Shown: one piece after another, positions 51,695 to 63,948 of the stretch
How positions within the stretch are numbered: the stretch's first letter is position 1
How the letters are laid out: every line of letters starts with the position of its first letter
Assembly (NCBI RefSeq): GCF_963576675.1
Contig: NC_088910.1
Span: forward strand, 28,212,531-28,276,530
Direction: 5' to 3'
DNA length: 64,000 nt
DNA from: Euphorbia lathyris
Lineage: Eukaryota > Streptophyta > Magnoliopsida > Malpighiales > Euphorbiaceae
The notes under the pieces: generated by a model
What the model saw: the letters and a program-made list of their open reading frames with translations, nothing else
Database searches by the model: none
What the model was told of the DNA's origin: nothing
Program-made: the position numbers and the translations under genes

Positions 51695-54466
51695 CTAATG
51701 GCGTGGGGGATCTTGGAAGTGAACTGTGTCGATCTTCCTTGTGTGATCATCCTCTAGATAGGGTTTTAGTCTTTGCCCATTCACCTTAAAAGGTTCGTGA
51801 CCTTCCTTGCCAATTTCAACTGCACCATGACCAAACACCTTGTTTACCAGATAAGGTCCCGTCCATCTTGATTTCAGCTTCCCAGGAAACAACCTGAGTC
51901 TCGAATTGTACAAGAGAACTCTTTGTCCTTCGTGAAACGTCTTTGTCTGGATTTTTCTATCATGCCACATCTTGGTCTTATCTTTGTAATTCACCGCATT
52001 TTCATAAGAAAACAGCCTGAACTCTTCCATGTCACAGAGTTGAAGTCTTCGCTGGTCTCCCACAGCCTGTTGCTCAAAATTTAAGAAAGTTAACGCCTAA
52101 AAAGCCCTATGTTCCATTTCAACCGGCAAGTGACAAGACTTGTCGTATAATAATCTAAACGGAGATATTCCGATTGGCGTTTTATAGGCCGTTCTATATG
52201 CCCAAAGAGCATCGTCAAGCTTGTTTGCCCAGTCTCTCCTAGAACTGCCAACAGTTTTTTCTAAAATTCTTTTGATTTCACGATTGGAAATCTCCACCTG
52301 TCCACTTGTTTGTGGATGGTAAGGTGTGGCAATTCTGTGAGAGACTCCAAGCTTGCCCATCAGCTTCTCAAATTTGGCATTGCAAAAGTGGGTTCCTTGA
52401 TCACTAATGATCGCTCGTGGGACACTGAATCTGGCAAACAGCCTTTTCAGGAATTTTACAACCACACGGGCGTCATTGGTGGGGCTAGCCATTGCTTTAA
52501 CCCACTTGCTCACATAATCAACAGCTACTAAGATATATTTATGCCCAAAGGATGTAGGGAATGTTCCCATAAAATCTATTCCCATATATCAAAAATTTCA
52601 CAAACAACTATGTTATTGAGGGGCATGGCATTCTTAGCCGAGATATTGCCTGTTCGTTGGCACTCATTGCAAGTGCGAACGAACAAATTGGCATCTTTAA
52701 AAAGTGTTGGCCAGAAAAAACCTGATTGAAGTACTTTGGCTGCAGTTCTGTTGGCGCTATGATGCCCTCCAGCTTCTCTGTCATGACAATGGCTTAGAAC
52801 AACCTGTCCCTCCTCTTGAGATATACATCTTCGAATAATTTGGTCGGTGCACAACCTGAAAAGATAGGGTTCTTCCCAAAAATAATACTTAATTTCAGCA
52901 TAAAACTTCCTCCTTTGATTAGTGGACAGGTTGTGAGGTTTAAGCGAACTGGCTAGATAATTAGCAATGTCGGCAAACCATGGCGCAGGCTGTACGGTGT
53001 ATAGACGCTCGTCTGGAAAACTCTCCAAAATCTCTGGTTGTTCCTGGCTGCGTTGGTGAGGAATTCTTGACAAATGGTCAGCTGCCACATTTTCCGTTCC
53101 CTTCTTATCCTTAATTTCGAGATCGAACTCTTGAAGTAAGAGTAACCATCGTATCAATCTTGGCTTTGCATCCTTCTTTGCGAAAAGATAGCGTAATGTA
53201 GCATGGTCTGTGTGAACAATGACTTTTGACAGCACCACGTAGGGGCGAAATTTGTCGAAAGCATACACAACTGCGAGGAGCTCCGTTTCAGTCGTGGTGT
53301 AATTCTGCTGGGTCTCGGTTAATGTTTTGCTTGCATAATAGATAGGTCGGAATTTCTTCTCAACCCTCTACCCAAGAACATCTCCCACACACGTATCACT
53401 TGCGTCACACATCATCTCAAAAGGTTGTTCCCAGTCGAGTCCTGCCAGTATAGGCGAGTTGATGAGCTTGCCTTTCAATAGTTCGAAAGCATTTAGACAG
53501 CTTGCATCAAAAGAAAATTCTGCATCCTTATAAAGTAATGCTGATAAGGGCAGCGCAATCTTTGAAAAATCTTTGATAAACCGGCGGTAAAACCCTGCGT
53601 GCCCCAGAAAACTTCTCACATCTTTTACATTGGTTGGAACAGCCAGCTTCTCTATCACTTCCACCTTAGCCTTGTCCACTTCCATCCCCTTTTCTGAAAT
53701 CTTTTGCCCGAAAATAATTCCACCTGTAACCATGAAGTGGCATTTCTCCCAATTCAAAACCAGGCGGGTCTCCTTGCATCGCACAAGCACAGATTCGAGG
53801 TTGTTTAGACAATTTCCAAAAGAGTTTCCATAAACAGAGAAATCGTCCATGAAGATTTCTACAGTCCGCTCCACCATATCATGGAATATAGACATCATGC
53901 ATCTTTGAAACGTGGTCGGAGCGTTTGCATAGTCCGAACGGCATGCGCCTGTAGGCATAAGTCCCATATGGACATGTGAACGTCGTCTTTTCTTGATCCT
54001 CATAGTGAATTGCAATCTGATTGTACCCCGAGTAACCATCAAGGAAACAATAGAATTCATACCCCGCTAACCGTTCTAACATCTGGTCAATAAAGGGCAA
54101 AGGAAAATGATCCTTCCTTGTGGCTTCGTTGAGCTTTCGGTAATCCACACAAACTCGCCATCCTGTTATGGTTCTCATGGGGACCAACTCGTCTTTCTCG
54201 TTGAGTACCACGGTTGTTCCTCCCTTCTTAGGTACAACATGAACAGGGCTGGTCCATACACTATCAGAAATGGGATAAATAATTTCGGCATCCAGCAGCT
54301 TGATCACCTCTTTTCGCATGACCTCTTTCATGTGGGGGTTCAATCTGCGCTGTGGCTGGACAGATGGCTTGTGATCATTCTCCATCAAAATTCTGTGGAC
54401 ACAGACTGCCGGACTGATTCCCTTGATATCATCAATTTCCATGCGATTGCCTCCTTGTTCCTTCAC
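51695..54466 (-). pseudogene. pol: Athila RT - RNase H - integrase, broken
   Basis: RT (54466-53879) has RKEVIKLLDAEIIYPISDS and VCVDYRKLNEATRKDHFPLP. A one-base insertion near 53930 shifts the frame after MPFGLC. The active site follows as FMDDFSVYG (about 53836-53862), the usual Athila variant of YxDD. RNase H is cut by TAG 53368-53370 and resumes ([20 protein letters not shown]). Integrase has a zinc site ([11 protein letters not shown] ... CNECQR), a frame change near 52580, then [15 protein letters not shown] and GQVEISNRE with all three catalytic acids. TAG at 52097-52099 sits where Athila usually has Trp. The C-terminal GPY/F-like part ([10 protein letters not shown]) ends at 51695. 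Confidence 0.92.
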
Positions 54467-56371
54467 AGTACCTCCATGAGTTGAGCTTTCTGATCAGGAG
54501 TTAACTTTGAAGATAATGGTACAGTTGGTATCTCTGGTGGTTCTTGATGAGTGGGGACAGTAGGATCTAACGGAGGTGTGGGTAAGCTGGATTCAAGAGA
54601 ACATCCTATTCCTTCACATAAGTTCACCTCTTCTCCCAATAGAGTCCCCAAAGTGTCTTGTTCCTGCAAAGGGGATAGACTTTGGAACTCATCTAAGAAA
54701 CAACATGTGTCATCACTAGTGTTAGCTCGTCTCATTGCTTCATTCATTTGAAAAATGATCTCCTCCCCATTAATTCTTAAAAACAGTTGTCCCTCTCCCA
54801 CATCTATCAATGCTTTACCCGTAGCTAAAAACGGTCGACCTAGGATAATAGGAACATGCAGGTCTTCATCTATGTCCATTATGATAAAATCAGGGAATAT
54901 GAATTTTTCCACTTTGACCAACACATCTTCCACAACTCCCCTAGGGTAACATACTGATCGATCGGCCAAGTGAATAGACATTCTGGTGGGTTGTGGCTCT
55001 CCTAATCCTAGTTTAGCATATACAGAATATGGCATTAGGTTTATGCTAGCTCCTAGGTCACATAGTGCATTTTCAATATTTAATCTTCCAATGGAACAAG
55101 GAATAGAAAAACTCCCTGGATCTTTTAGCTTTTTCGGTAGATGCTGCTTGTTTTGGAGTATTGAAGAACAATCCCTATTGAGTTGGATCATTGATATATT
55201 TTCCAGCTTTTTCTTGTTTGATAGGATGTCTTTTAAGAATTTCGCGTATGTTGGCATCTGGGCAAGTGCTTCTACGAAAGGAATGTTGATATGCAACTTC
55301 CTCAAGGTGTCTAGCACCTTAGAATTTTGTTCTTCCAGTTTTTTGTTTATTAACCGCGTCGGATATGGCACAAGTGGAACATACGGCGGAGGTGGCTTGT
55401 ACACCTTTCCGCGTTCCTCCCGATCCTGCTCACTGGTGGATTTTTCTCTTGTGGCTTCTTCTTGACTAGGAACAGTTTGTTCCTGTTCTCCTTCAGTTTC
55501 TTTGGATGTTCCTGCACACTCAGCATTTTCATCAGTTGATAAAATTGGTTGAGTTTGCGTACCAGATCTCAGAGTGATAGCCATGACGTCGCCCTTCGGG
55601 TTTGGCTCCGTGTTGCTCGGCATCATTCCCTTTCCTTTTGACGTAGATGCAGCTAATTGATGGACTTGTGTTTCCAGATTTTTAATTGACACATGTGTCT
55701 GCTTCATGAACTGCATCATCATTGTCTTCATGTCTGGCTCTACATCTTCTTTTGGTGGCACAGGTTGTTTCTAATGCTGCGGAGGTTGCCTCTGGTAGTG
55801 TCCTCCTTGCTGTTGTTGATATCTTGGTTGTTCCTGATACCTCGGTTGCTCTGAATGGTTGTTCTGGCCTGTCCATCCGAAATTCGGATGATTTCTTGTA
55901 GCTAGGTTATATGTGTTAGAGTATGGGTTAGGTGGATCCCTCTGATTATAACCTGCATAATCGCATTCTGCTTGTGCTCCCTTCCCTTGCTTGACTTCGG
56001 GACAGTTGATGTTAAAATGAAGTCCTCCACAAAAATCACATATATCATTGAAAGGTGGTTCGTTGTGGATCGAGGATACATTTATCTTGCCGAGTTGCCT
56101 AGCAAGTTGTTCCACCTAGCTTGTCAATTTTGACACCACATCTTCATTCCCCATTCTCTTTCCTTCACTTCTGGCAGAGTGCCAGTTATAGCTCGTGCTT
56201 ACTACTCTCTCAATTAGGTCATATAAGGCTTGGGGTTCAAGGTCTTCAGGGTTCCCATTTGCAATGGATTCGATTTGGATCTTATAAATGTTGGTGACTC
56301 CATTGTAAAAGTTCTGCATCTGCATCCACATGGGGATGCCATGATTGGGTACCCTTCTTAATAATTCCTTG
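54463..56371 (-). pseudogene. gag: Athila gag(3' part)-protease, broken
   Basis: One frame is entered from Ang-B at 56371: KELLRRVPNHGIPMWMQ, NFYNGVTNIYK, LIERVVSTSYNW, then TAG 56116-56118. A knuckle CDFCGGLHFNINC follows (about 56002-56040), then TAG 55771-55773. Then come a Pro-rich linker and protease with CDLGASINLMP near 55030-55062, ADRSVCYPRGVVEDVLVKVE and ILGRPFLATGKALIDVGEG. Asp-Leu-Gly-Ala is the normal Athila protease motif. The frame ends in TGA 54463-54465 at the protease-RT linker, where the RT frame begins shifted by one. Confidence 0.92.
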
Positions 56372-58231
56372 TGTTGGGGTTTAGTGTCCTATAGACAATT
56401 GTTGTAGGATACAAACTTAATGTAAATGAATTGTTCTTTATATCATTTGTTTTAATGAGATATATGTTTTATAACTATATAAAGGCAGTCCCTTTTAAGC
56501 ACTAAATAAAGTCTAAAAAAAGGAAATTCATAAGTTTGTTTAAAGTGATTATAAAGTGTTCATACAAGCATGAAGTGAGACAAAACTTTATAATAAACTA
56601 ATAAACTTAAAACCACCCCAAGTCAAGTGATATGTTTAGGATTGATATATCACTGTTGAGACTTGTATGTAACAATGTCTTCTGTCCAACAGAAAGCTGA
56701 TCTCACAAGCTTCATATATATAGATATCTGGACAGTTACATAGATCCGATGAAACGTCGTTCATTAGGATTGGGGATCCGATTTGAGATAACAGGATGGG
56801 TAGATTCATCCTTGTCACCTATTCATCTCATTGGTATTAATAGGTATAACTAATCCTCAGACTCAAAGGAATGTTAATTGGTCATCCTGAATTACTGAAT
56901 GTGAGACTTTGATCCTGCTGTCCCACGATCCTTAACAGAGATGACTCTGGGGTGTGAACGGCAAAGGTTGGGTGTCACAGGAGGTAATATCAGGGTAGTT
57001 ATACATTGGATTGAGCATTTATCACTCCCGATTAATGGAAGATACATCCAAGGACCGCTTGTGGAAGACTCGACTCTAAATCCTTGCAAGGTGATAGCTT
57101 AAGAGTAAGAAATACAGATTTCACTTAACCTATCTATTTGAGTTGACTCAGCCTATACAAGTAAAACGAACGTCTCGCTATATGTGACTTGACATCACCC
57201 ATAGTCATAAGATTCAGTTCAAGGATGTAGTTGATAAAGGATCGAATTATACTGTAACTAATATGGAAAGGTTAACGATAGAATCAACCTTCTTCTTAAC
57301 GGACTCTGGGGGAATGATTACAGACTTGCCAATAACATACTCAGTACATCATTCTGTTATGCAAGGATTAAATATAATTCTTGAAGAAATTAATTTAATA
57401 GTTGCATACGGCCAGAAGTAGTAAGAACCTAATGGATCACACATAAGACTTGGAACCAAAAGAGAGATGGATGTCATTAATAGATGGAAGCCCAATTGAG
57501 CCCAGTAAGGCCCATTTAAATAGAGGGGGCCGAAATTTGTATGTAATAAATAAGGAATTATTTTAATTTCATTAATCCTAATTTGATTAGGTTTGTGAAT
57601 TAAATTAATTAAGAGATAATTAAGTTAGGAGTTTTAATTAGATTAATATACTCCTATTATTATCCAATTAGGTTATTTATTATTATCCTAGATATATTAG
57701 ATATATAATGAGATAATAATTGGGAATTCTATTCCAAATTGAATTCCTATTAAGTAACCTATTCCTATCTAACTAGGGTTTAGATACAAGTGATTATACA
57801 TACCCCCTCTATACATGAATTTCGACCAAGGCAATAGACTACCCCTTTGTGATTTTCGAAATTGCAAGTAAGAGAGAGAAAGAGAATTCGACTCCCCTAG
57901 TTCGTGGACAAGAATTTATACGGCTTCCATCGATCGATTAATTTCATATATCTCCTTTTTCTTTGATCTTGTGTTGGTTAATTAGAGGCAATCTATTTTG
58001 GTTGCATCTCATACGGTTGATTCTAACTTAATCTCACCGTGTTATACTTCGTGCTTGGGAACTCGGAGAAGAATTGTGGGCGCTTCTTTAACAACGGTAG
58101 ATTGTTCTTCAAGAGGTATTTCTTCTTATCCCTCTTTATATGAAATAACGATTAATGGATCCTATGGTTAAAAGGAAGTAGGCTAAAATTTTTATATTTC
58201 CGCTGCTATACCTTAGCCTAATTTTCCTTCA
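56372..58231 (+). repeat. Ang-B 5' LTR (1860 bp)
   Basis: It runs TGTTGGGGTTTAGTG...TTTTCCTTCA. Aligned to the Ang-A LTR it shows the MULE empty site at 57697-57705. TATA-like TATACATA lies at 57795-57802. The visible 3' LTR start differs from it by one base in 38. Confidence 0.96.
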
Positions 58232-58232
58232 G

Positions 58233-58244
58233 TGGTATCAGAGC
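58233..58244 (+). promoter_or_regulatory. Ang-B primer binding site (initiator tRNA-Met)
   Basis: TGGTATCAGAGC lies one base after the LTR. Confidence 0.96.
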
Positions 58245-58557
58245 CATCGTTAAATCCGTTATTTCATATATGAAAATTTAGAAGTTTTTCAACAGGATTG
58301 AATAAATATTTATGGTTAGGATTAATTAACAAATTGTTTGATTAATTGATTCTAAAGATAAATGAATTTTAGTTAATTGTTAATTAAAATAGATTATGCG
58401 TATGTTCCTAATTATTTCGGTTGATAATCATTATAACAAAATCTATTAGTTTTATAGTTAGGTTAATAAAATTAGTTTTATTAATTCTAAAAGATAAAAC
58501 GGAAATCTATTGTAGTTTTTCCTATTTCTGAAAATCGTTTTTAAAACCGTTTTAAAA

Positions 58558-58592
<35 letters not shown>

Positions 58593-60048
58593 AAAAAAAT
58601 TAATAAATATGACAGCGGCTCGGGTCGCGCCTCACGGCGCGACCAGCCACTGTCGCGCGGCTGCTGCCTCGCGGCAGCAGCCGCGTGCGCAGCCGCGGGG
58701 CTGCTGCCAAACGGCAGCAGCCCAGTTTGGGGCCCCGGCCCGAATCCCACTTGATTTTAATTGTTAAAATCGGCTTGAATATAACTTGTATATATAAATA
58801 TATGTTTCGGAAATTAATAGTTTTCTGTTTTGATTATCGAATGAAAATTCGTTTAAAAGTTTGTTTTTACCAAGTTGTAAATCAAAGTGTTAAATGAATT
58901 GAAATCAAAATAATTGGGACATGCATAATCGACGTTTTATATGGTTATATTAATCTAAGAATTAATATAAAGATACAAAACGATTAGAAGTAAAATTGGA
59001 TGAAAGTTAATTTGACGAGTTAATGTGATTAACCCAAATATTACATAAGCCGGTTATGTAATCAACCAATTAAATTTATTTAATTGAGTCTATGCATGTT
59101 TGGAGTTATGGACATATTTGGACCCTCTTTTAGTCTTTTAGTATTTTTGAAATAGGGCATGCGTGTCCTGCCTTTCTACTATCTATTGTAATTTCTCCTC
59201 TCATCTGATTCCCTTCAATTCAATTGAAGTTTTTTTATAGTAGTATAGAAATTAATATGTAATTTCAAGGCGCCATGGAGAAGATGGAGGACCTAAAGAG
59301 AAATATGTAATAGTTAGTATTTCCTTAGGTTTGCCCTTTTATTCCGTCTCTGGCTTGACGGAATAATTTAGATGATATGTCCATAACGCCAATGTATGTG
59401 AATGTATGTGTCTGATGTATGCTAAAGCAAATCAAGACTAAGTTAGATTATGAGACCTAAATAAAATCCCTCGTTAAAAAGTTAAGTAAATAAGCAAGTT
59501 ATTAAAATCGGTTGCCCCTCCCTAATATTATAATTCAGCCGGCAGTACTGGGGGCCTTTGGGTTGTTGAGCAAACTCAAGCTCGGGGTCTTATGGTAACA
59601 CCTGAATTATCGAAAGTCATTCTTTCATGAATATGGGGTAATACTTAAATTAGATTATGATAATTGGATGAGCAAACTCATGTTGTCATAAACTAATGGG
59701 CAATATGGTTGGGATTAATGTGAATAGCATATTAGTTACTAATGTGGTTAGTAACCCAATAACCTAGGAGTCACATTCAAGATGTGATTGATTACATGAA
59801 TCTACCTAACAAATGAGACTAGCTTGTTGAGCAAACTCAAGGAGAAATCTCAGGAGTTAGGATCCTAGCTCACTAAAGGATTTGTGAAATTCTTCGAATT
59901 AATATGGAGGGCTATTAATTTGGCAAAATAGTGGGAGCAATCTGAAATAAATTAAAAGGCCTATAATTTTAGATTGTTATACTTTAAAGCAAATGAATGA
60001 CATACGTTTACTCTTTCTCACTCTCAGGTTTTGTTTAAACATAAAATC
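58245..60048 (+). other. Ang-B leader with GC-rich hairpin island and TTGAG-CTCAA hairpins
   Basis: A long untranslated leader. It has a GC-rich palindrome island at 58613-58750 (GCTGCTGCC..GGCAGCAGCC, GTCGCGCC..GGCGCGAC) directly after a TA microsatellite (58561-58590). It has three TTGAGCAAACTCAA-type hairpins near 59565-59580, 59667-59680 and 59824-59840. All are shared with Ang-A. It may serve RNA packaging, translation control or dimerisation, but this is inference only. Confidence 0.75.
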
Positions 60049-62210
60049 ATGACTAAAACCAATCTGCAAAACATTCTTACCGATAACAAACTGAATGGTT
60101 CAAACTTCACCGACTGGTTTCGTAACCTCAAAATTGTTTTGAAGTTCGAGAAAATTGGGTATGTACTTGATACACCGATACCCCCTGTCCCTGAAGATGA
60201 TGCTCCCATTGAGGAAATTGATGCTTATCAGAAGCACAAGGCTGATGACGATCATACCGGATGCATCATACTTGCATCGATGACATCGGAATTACAAAGG
60301 CAACATGAGGAGATGAATGCCAATTCCATCATCATGCACCTAAAGAATTGTTTGGGAAACAAACCAGGTGCGAACGCTACGAGATATCCAAGCTGTTATA
60401 TCGTTGCAGGATGCAAGAGGGCACATTAGTCATGACACATTGTGTCAAGATGATTGGCTACATTACCAAACTTTCTAGTATTGGATTTGCGATGGATAAC
60501 GAATTAAGTGTTGACTTAATTCTTCAATCCCTCCCAGAAAGTTATTCACAGTTCATTATGAACTATCAGATGAATGACTTGCAAACCTCTCTTGAAGAGC
60601 TTGCAAATATGCTCAAGTCAGTTGAGCCCAATATGAAGAAAGACAAGACCATACCGGCTCTTGTAATTGAGGGATCAAAGAAAAGGAAAGGGAATTTTCC
60701 CAATCCTAAACATCCCAAGAAAGGTAAGAAAGTTGTGTCCAAGGGAAAGGAAGTGAAGAAGCCCAAAGGAGAGTGCCACTTCTGTGGTAAAGACGGGCAT
60801 TGGAAGAGAAACTGCAAGGAGTATCTAGCCACCCTCAAGAAGGGAAAAGGCGGTGCTTCTACATCTGGTATATTTTATATTGAAATAAATACAGTTTCAC
60901 AGTCTGAATCTTGGGTACTTGATACCGGATGTGGATCTCATATTTGTACAAATATGCAGGAGCTAAAACAGACTGAGGAACTAAAGAAAGGAAGCATAAA
61001 CTTGCGAGTTGGAAATGGAGCAAGAGTTGCCGCCCTCGCAATTGGAGATTATGTTTTACCTTTGCCCTCTGGGCTTGTAATAGAATTAAGGAATTGTTTA
61101 TACGTTCCTGAGATGTCTCGTAACAATATTTCTATTAGCCGTCTTGTTGACGACGGTTTTCATATTTCAATAAAAGACAAGAGTTGCAATTTTTATAAAG
61201 ATTCGATCTTTTATTTTTCAGGAATTTCACAAAATGGGATTTATGTGTTAGATAACAAAATTCCTACTTTTGCAATTGATACCAAAAGACATAAGCTAGA
61301 TAATTCAACTTACTTGTGGCATTGTCGTTTAGGCCATATAAACAAGAGACGCATGCTAAAGCTACATTCAGATGGGCTTATAGATCCAATCGATTCCGAA
61401 TCATTGGAAACATGCGAATCATGTTTAAAAGGTAAAATGACAAAGACACCCTTTAGCAATAAAGGTGAGCGTGTATCAGACACTTTAGGACTCATTCATT
61501 CAGATGTATGCGGTCCTATGTCGGTCCAAGCAAGAGGAGGATTCAGATACTTCATAAGATTCATAGATGACCATACTCGATATGGTTACATCTACTTGAT
61601 GAGGCACAAATCAGAAGCTTTTGACAAGTTCAAATGCTTCAAGAATGAAGTGGAAAATCAATTAGGAAAGAAAATAAAGATGCTTCGATCCGATCGAGGT
61701 GGCGAATATCTTTCTGATGATTTTCTGAATTATCTAACTGAATCTGGGATATGCTCACAATGGACACCTCCCTATACACCACAACACAATGGTGTATCCG
61801 AGAGGACAAACCGTACCCTATTAGATATGGTACGATCCATGATGAGCATGGCCTTACTTCCAAAGACGTTCTGGGGCTATGCCTTAGAAACTGTCCTCTT
61901 CACCCTGAACCGAGTACCAACTAAATCCGCTAGTTCCACACCATATGAATTGTTCGTTGGTAGGAAACCCGTGTTCTTATTTATGAGAGTATGGGGTTGT
62001 TCAGCGTATGTCAAACGCATTGCGTCCGACAAACTAGATTCTAAATCTGATAAATGTTTCTTCATTGGATATCCCAGGGAAACCGTAGGGTATTACTTCT
62101 ATCATCCAGATGATCAGAAAGTAATAGTATCCAAGCACGCAACCTTCTTAGAGAAAGAGTTTCTCGAAGAAACACAAAAGGGAAGCGTGATTGAACTCGA
62201 CGAAGTTTAA
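60049..62210 (+). pseudogene. gag: Ang-B gag - protease - integrase, broken
   Basis: Gag starts MTKTNLQNILTDNKLNGSN (an in-frame ATG at 60031 is absent from Ang-A). A one-base loss near 60345 shifts the frame within HLKELFG. Then follow MNDLQTSLEELANML, the knuckle CHFCGKDGHWKRNC (about 60775-60816), protease WVLDTGCGSHIC (DTG intact, about 60912), integrase zinc residues WHCRLGH ... CESCLKGKM, and catalytic acids in IHSDVCGP, RSDRGGEY and GVSERTNR. TAA at 62208-62210 ends the open part before RT. Confidence 0.93.
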
Positions 62211-63131
62211 GAGGAAGAAACACCGACTGAAACAACAGAAACGGTTGAGGTACCCGAAGAAGTCCCATTAGATGAGACTCCAGTGGCACCTATTCGTAGA
62301 TCATGAAGATTTCGTGAACTCCCAGTTAGATATGGTTTTCTAGTGGGAGATGATAATGAGGTTCCCGTGTTAGACGACGAACCCAAAAACTACGAAGAGG
62401 CTCTTACTAGTCCAGATTCTAAAGCATGGCTTGAGGCCATGGATTCTGAAATGGATTCCATGTATACTAACCAAGTGTGGACTTTGGTTGATCCACCCGA
62501 AGGGATAATTCCCATTGGGTGCAGGTGGATCTTCAAAAAGAAGACTGACATGGATGGAAAGGTTAGCACCTACAAGGCTAGGTTGGTAGCGAAAGGATAT
62601 CGTCAGAAACAAGGTGTTGATTATGACGAAACCTTCTCTCCCATTGCTATGTCCAAATCAATCAGAATCATGCTTGCTATTGCCGCTCACTTCGATTATG
62701 AGATTTGGCAAATGGATGTGAAAACAGCTTTCCTAAATGGAAACCTGCTTGAGGATGTATACATGATGCAGCCTGAAGGTTTCATATCAAAGGATGCATA
62801 TAAAGTTTGCAAACTTCAGAGATCCATTTATGGACTCAAGCAAGCATCTAGAAGCTGGAACAAGCGTTTTGATGAAACCATAAAACAATTTGGTTTCGAA
62901 CAAAATTGCGAAGAAGCTTGCATTTACAAGAAAGCAAGTGGGAGCTCTATAGCATTTCTCATACTATATGTGGACGATATACTGTTAATGGGAAATGACA
63001 TTGCTCTATTACAGTCGGTAAAAGTATGGTTATCCGGTAACTTCTCAATGAAAGACCTTGGTGAAGCAGCTTATATACTTGGTATAAAGATCTATAGAGA
63101 TAGATCGAGAAGACTGCTTGGTCTTTCATAG
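62211..63131 (+). pseudogene. pol: Ang-B reverse transcriptase
   Basis: It stays in the same frame as integrase but is separated by TAA 62208-62210 and TGA near 62304-62306 (probably CGA to TGA in a basic RRS.RFRELP context). From 62343 it is open: EALTSPDSKAWLEAMDSEMD, QMDVKTAFLNGNLLEDVYMM, YVDD near 62968-62979, MKDLGEAAYILGIKIYRD. It ends at TAG 63129-63131 between RT and RNase H. Confidence 0.93.
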
Positions 63132-63948
63132 GCTACATACATTGAAAATGTGCTAAATCGGTTTAGCATGCTTGAATCGAAACGAGGTAACTTACCCATG
63201 CTACATGGAGTAAAGTTAAACAATCATCAATGTCCTAAAACTGATGATGACAAACGACGCATGGCTGTAGTCCCGTACGCCAGCGCGATCGGTTTGATTA
63301 TGTATGCTATGCACTAGACTTGACGTAGCGTTCGCGTTATCTGTAACGAGTCGTTACCAAGGGAATCCGGGAGACGAGCATTGGATTGCCGTCAAGAACA
63401 TTCTTAAGTACTTGAGAAGAACTAAAGATATGTTCCTAGTGTACGGAGAAGGTGATCTGAAAATAGAAGGATTTTCAGACGCAAGTCATCTCACAGATGA
63501 GAATGATTTTAAATCCCAATCAGGATACCTGTTTATCTTGAATGGGGGCGCGGTCAGTTGGAAGAGTTCCAAGCAGGGAAGCGTAGCTTTCTCTACGACC
63601 GAGTCAGAGTATATCGTAGCTGCGGAAGCAGCAAAGGAAGCGGTTTGGATAAGAAAGTTCATTACAGAACTTGGTGTGGTGCCTGATATTGTAAATCCCA
63701 TTACTCTGTACTGTGATAACAATGGAGCCATTGCGCAAGCAAAGGAACCACGGTCTCATAATGCATCCAAGCACTACCTAAAGCGATACCACATCATAAG
63801 AGAGATTGTGGCTAGAGGAGATGTGAGAATAGAAAGAGTACCTACAGAGGACAAAGTTGCAGATCCGTTGACAAAGCCTTTAACCCAGAAAGTACATGAT
63901 CGTCATTTAACTTCTACTGGGATAAGTTTTAGAAACAATTGGCTTTAG
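63132..63948 (+). pseudogene. pol: Ang-B RNase H and Pol C-terminus
   Basis: After TAG the frame continues (ATYIENVLNRFSMLESKRGN) to about 63300, where a small deletion shifts it. From 63304 it reads TRLDVAFALSVTSRYQGNPG, RNase H acids in FSDASHLTDEN, TTESEY and YCDNNGAIAQAK, and ends TSTGISFRNNWL at 63948. The C-terminus is normal for the group. Confidence 0.92.

Larger units (their letters stand above)
35403..56371 (-). mobile_element. Athila-lineage Ty3/gypsy element, interrupted twice
   Basis: Read on the minus strand: gag-protease (56371-54463), RT-RNase H-integrase (54466-51695), noncoding, an ATHILA ORF-1-like region (39628-38257), noncoding DNA with polypurine tracts, and the 3' LTR (36636-35403). 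Sire-B splits it between integrase and ORF-1. Ang-B splits gag and hides the 5' LTR. Every gene is broken. The DLGA protease and extra ORF after pol are Athila traits. Confidence 0.9.
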
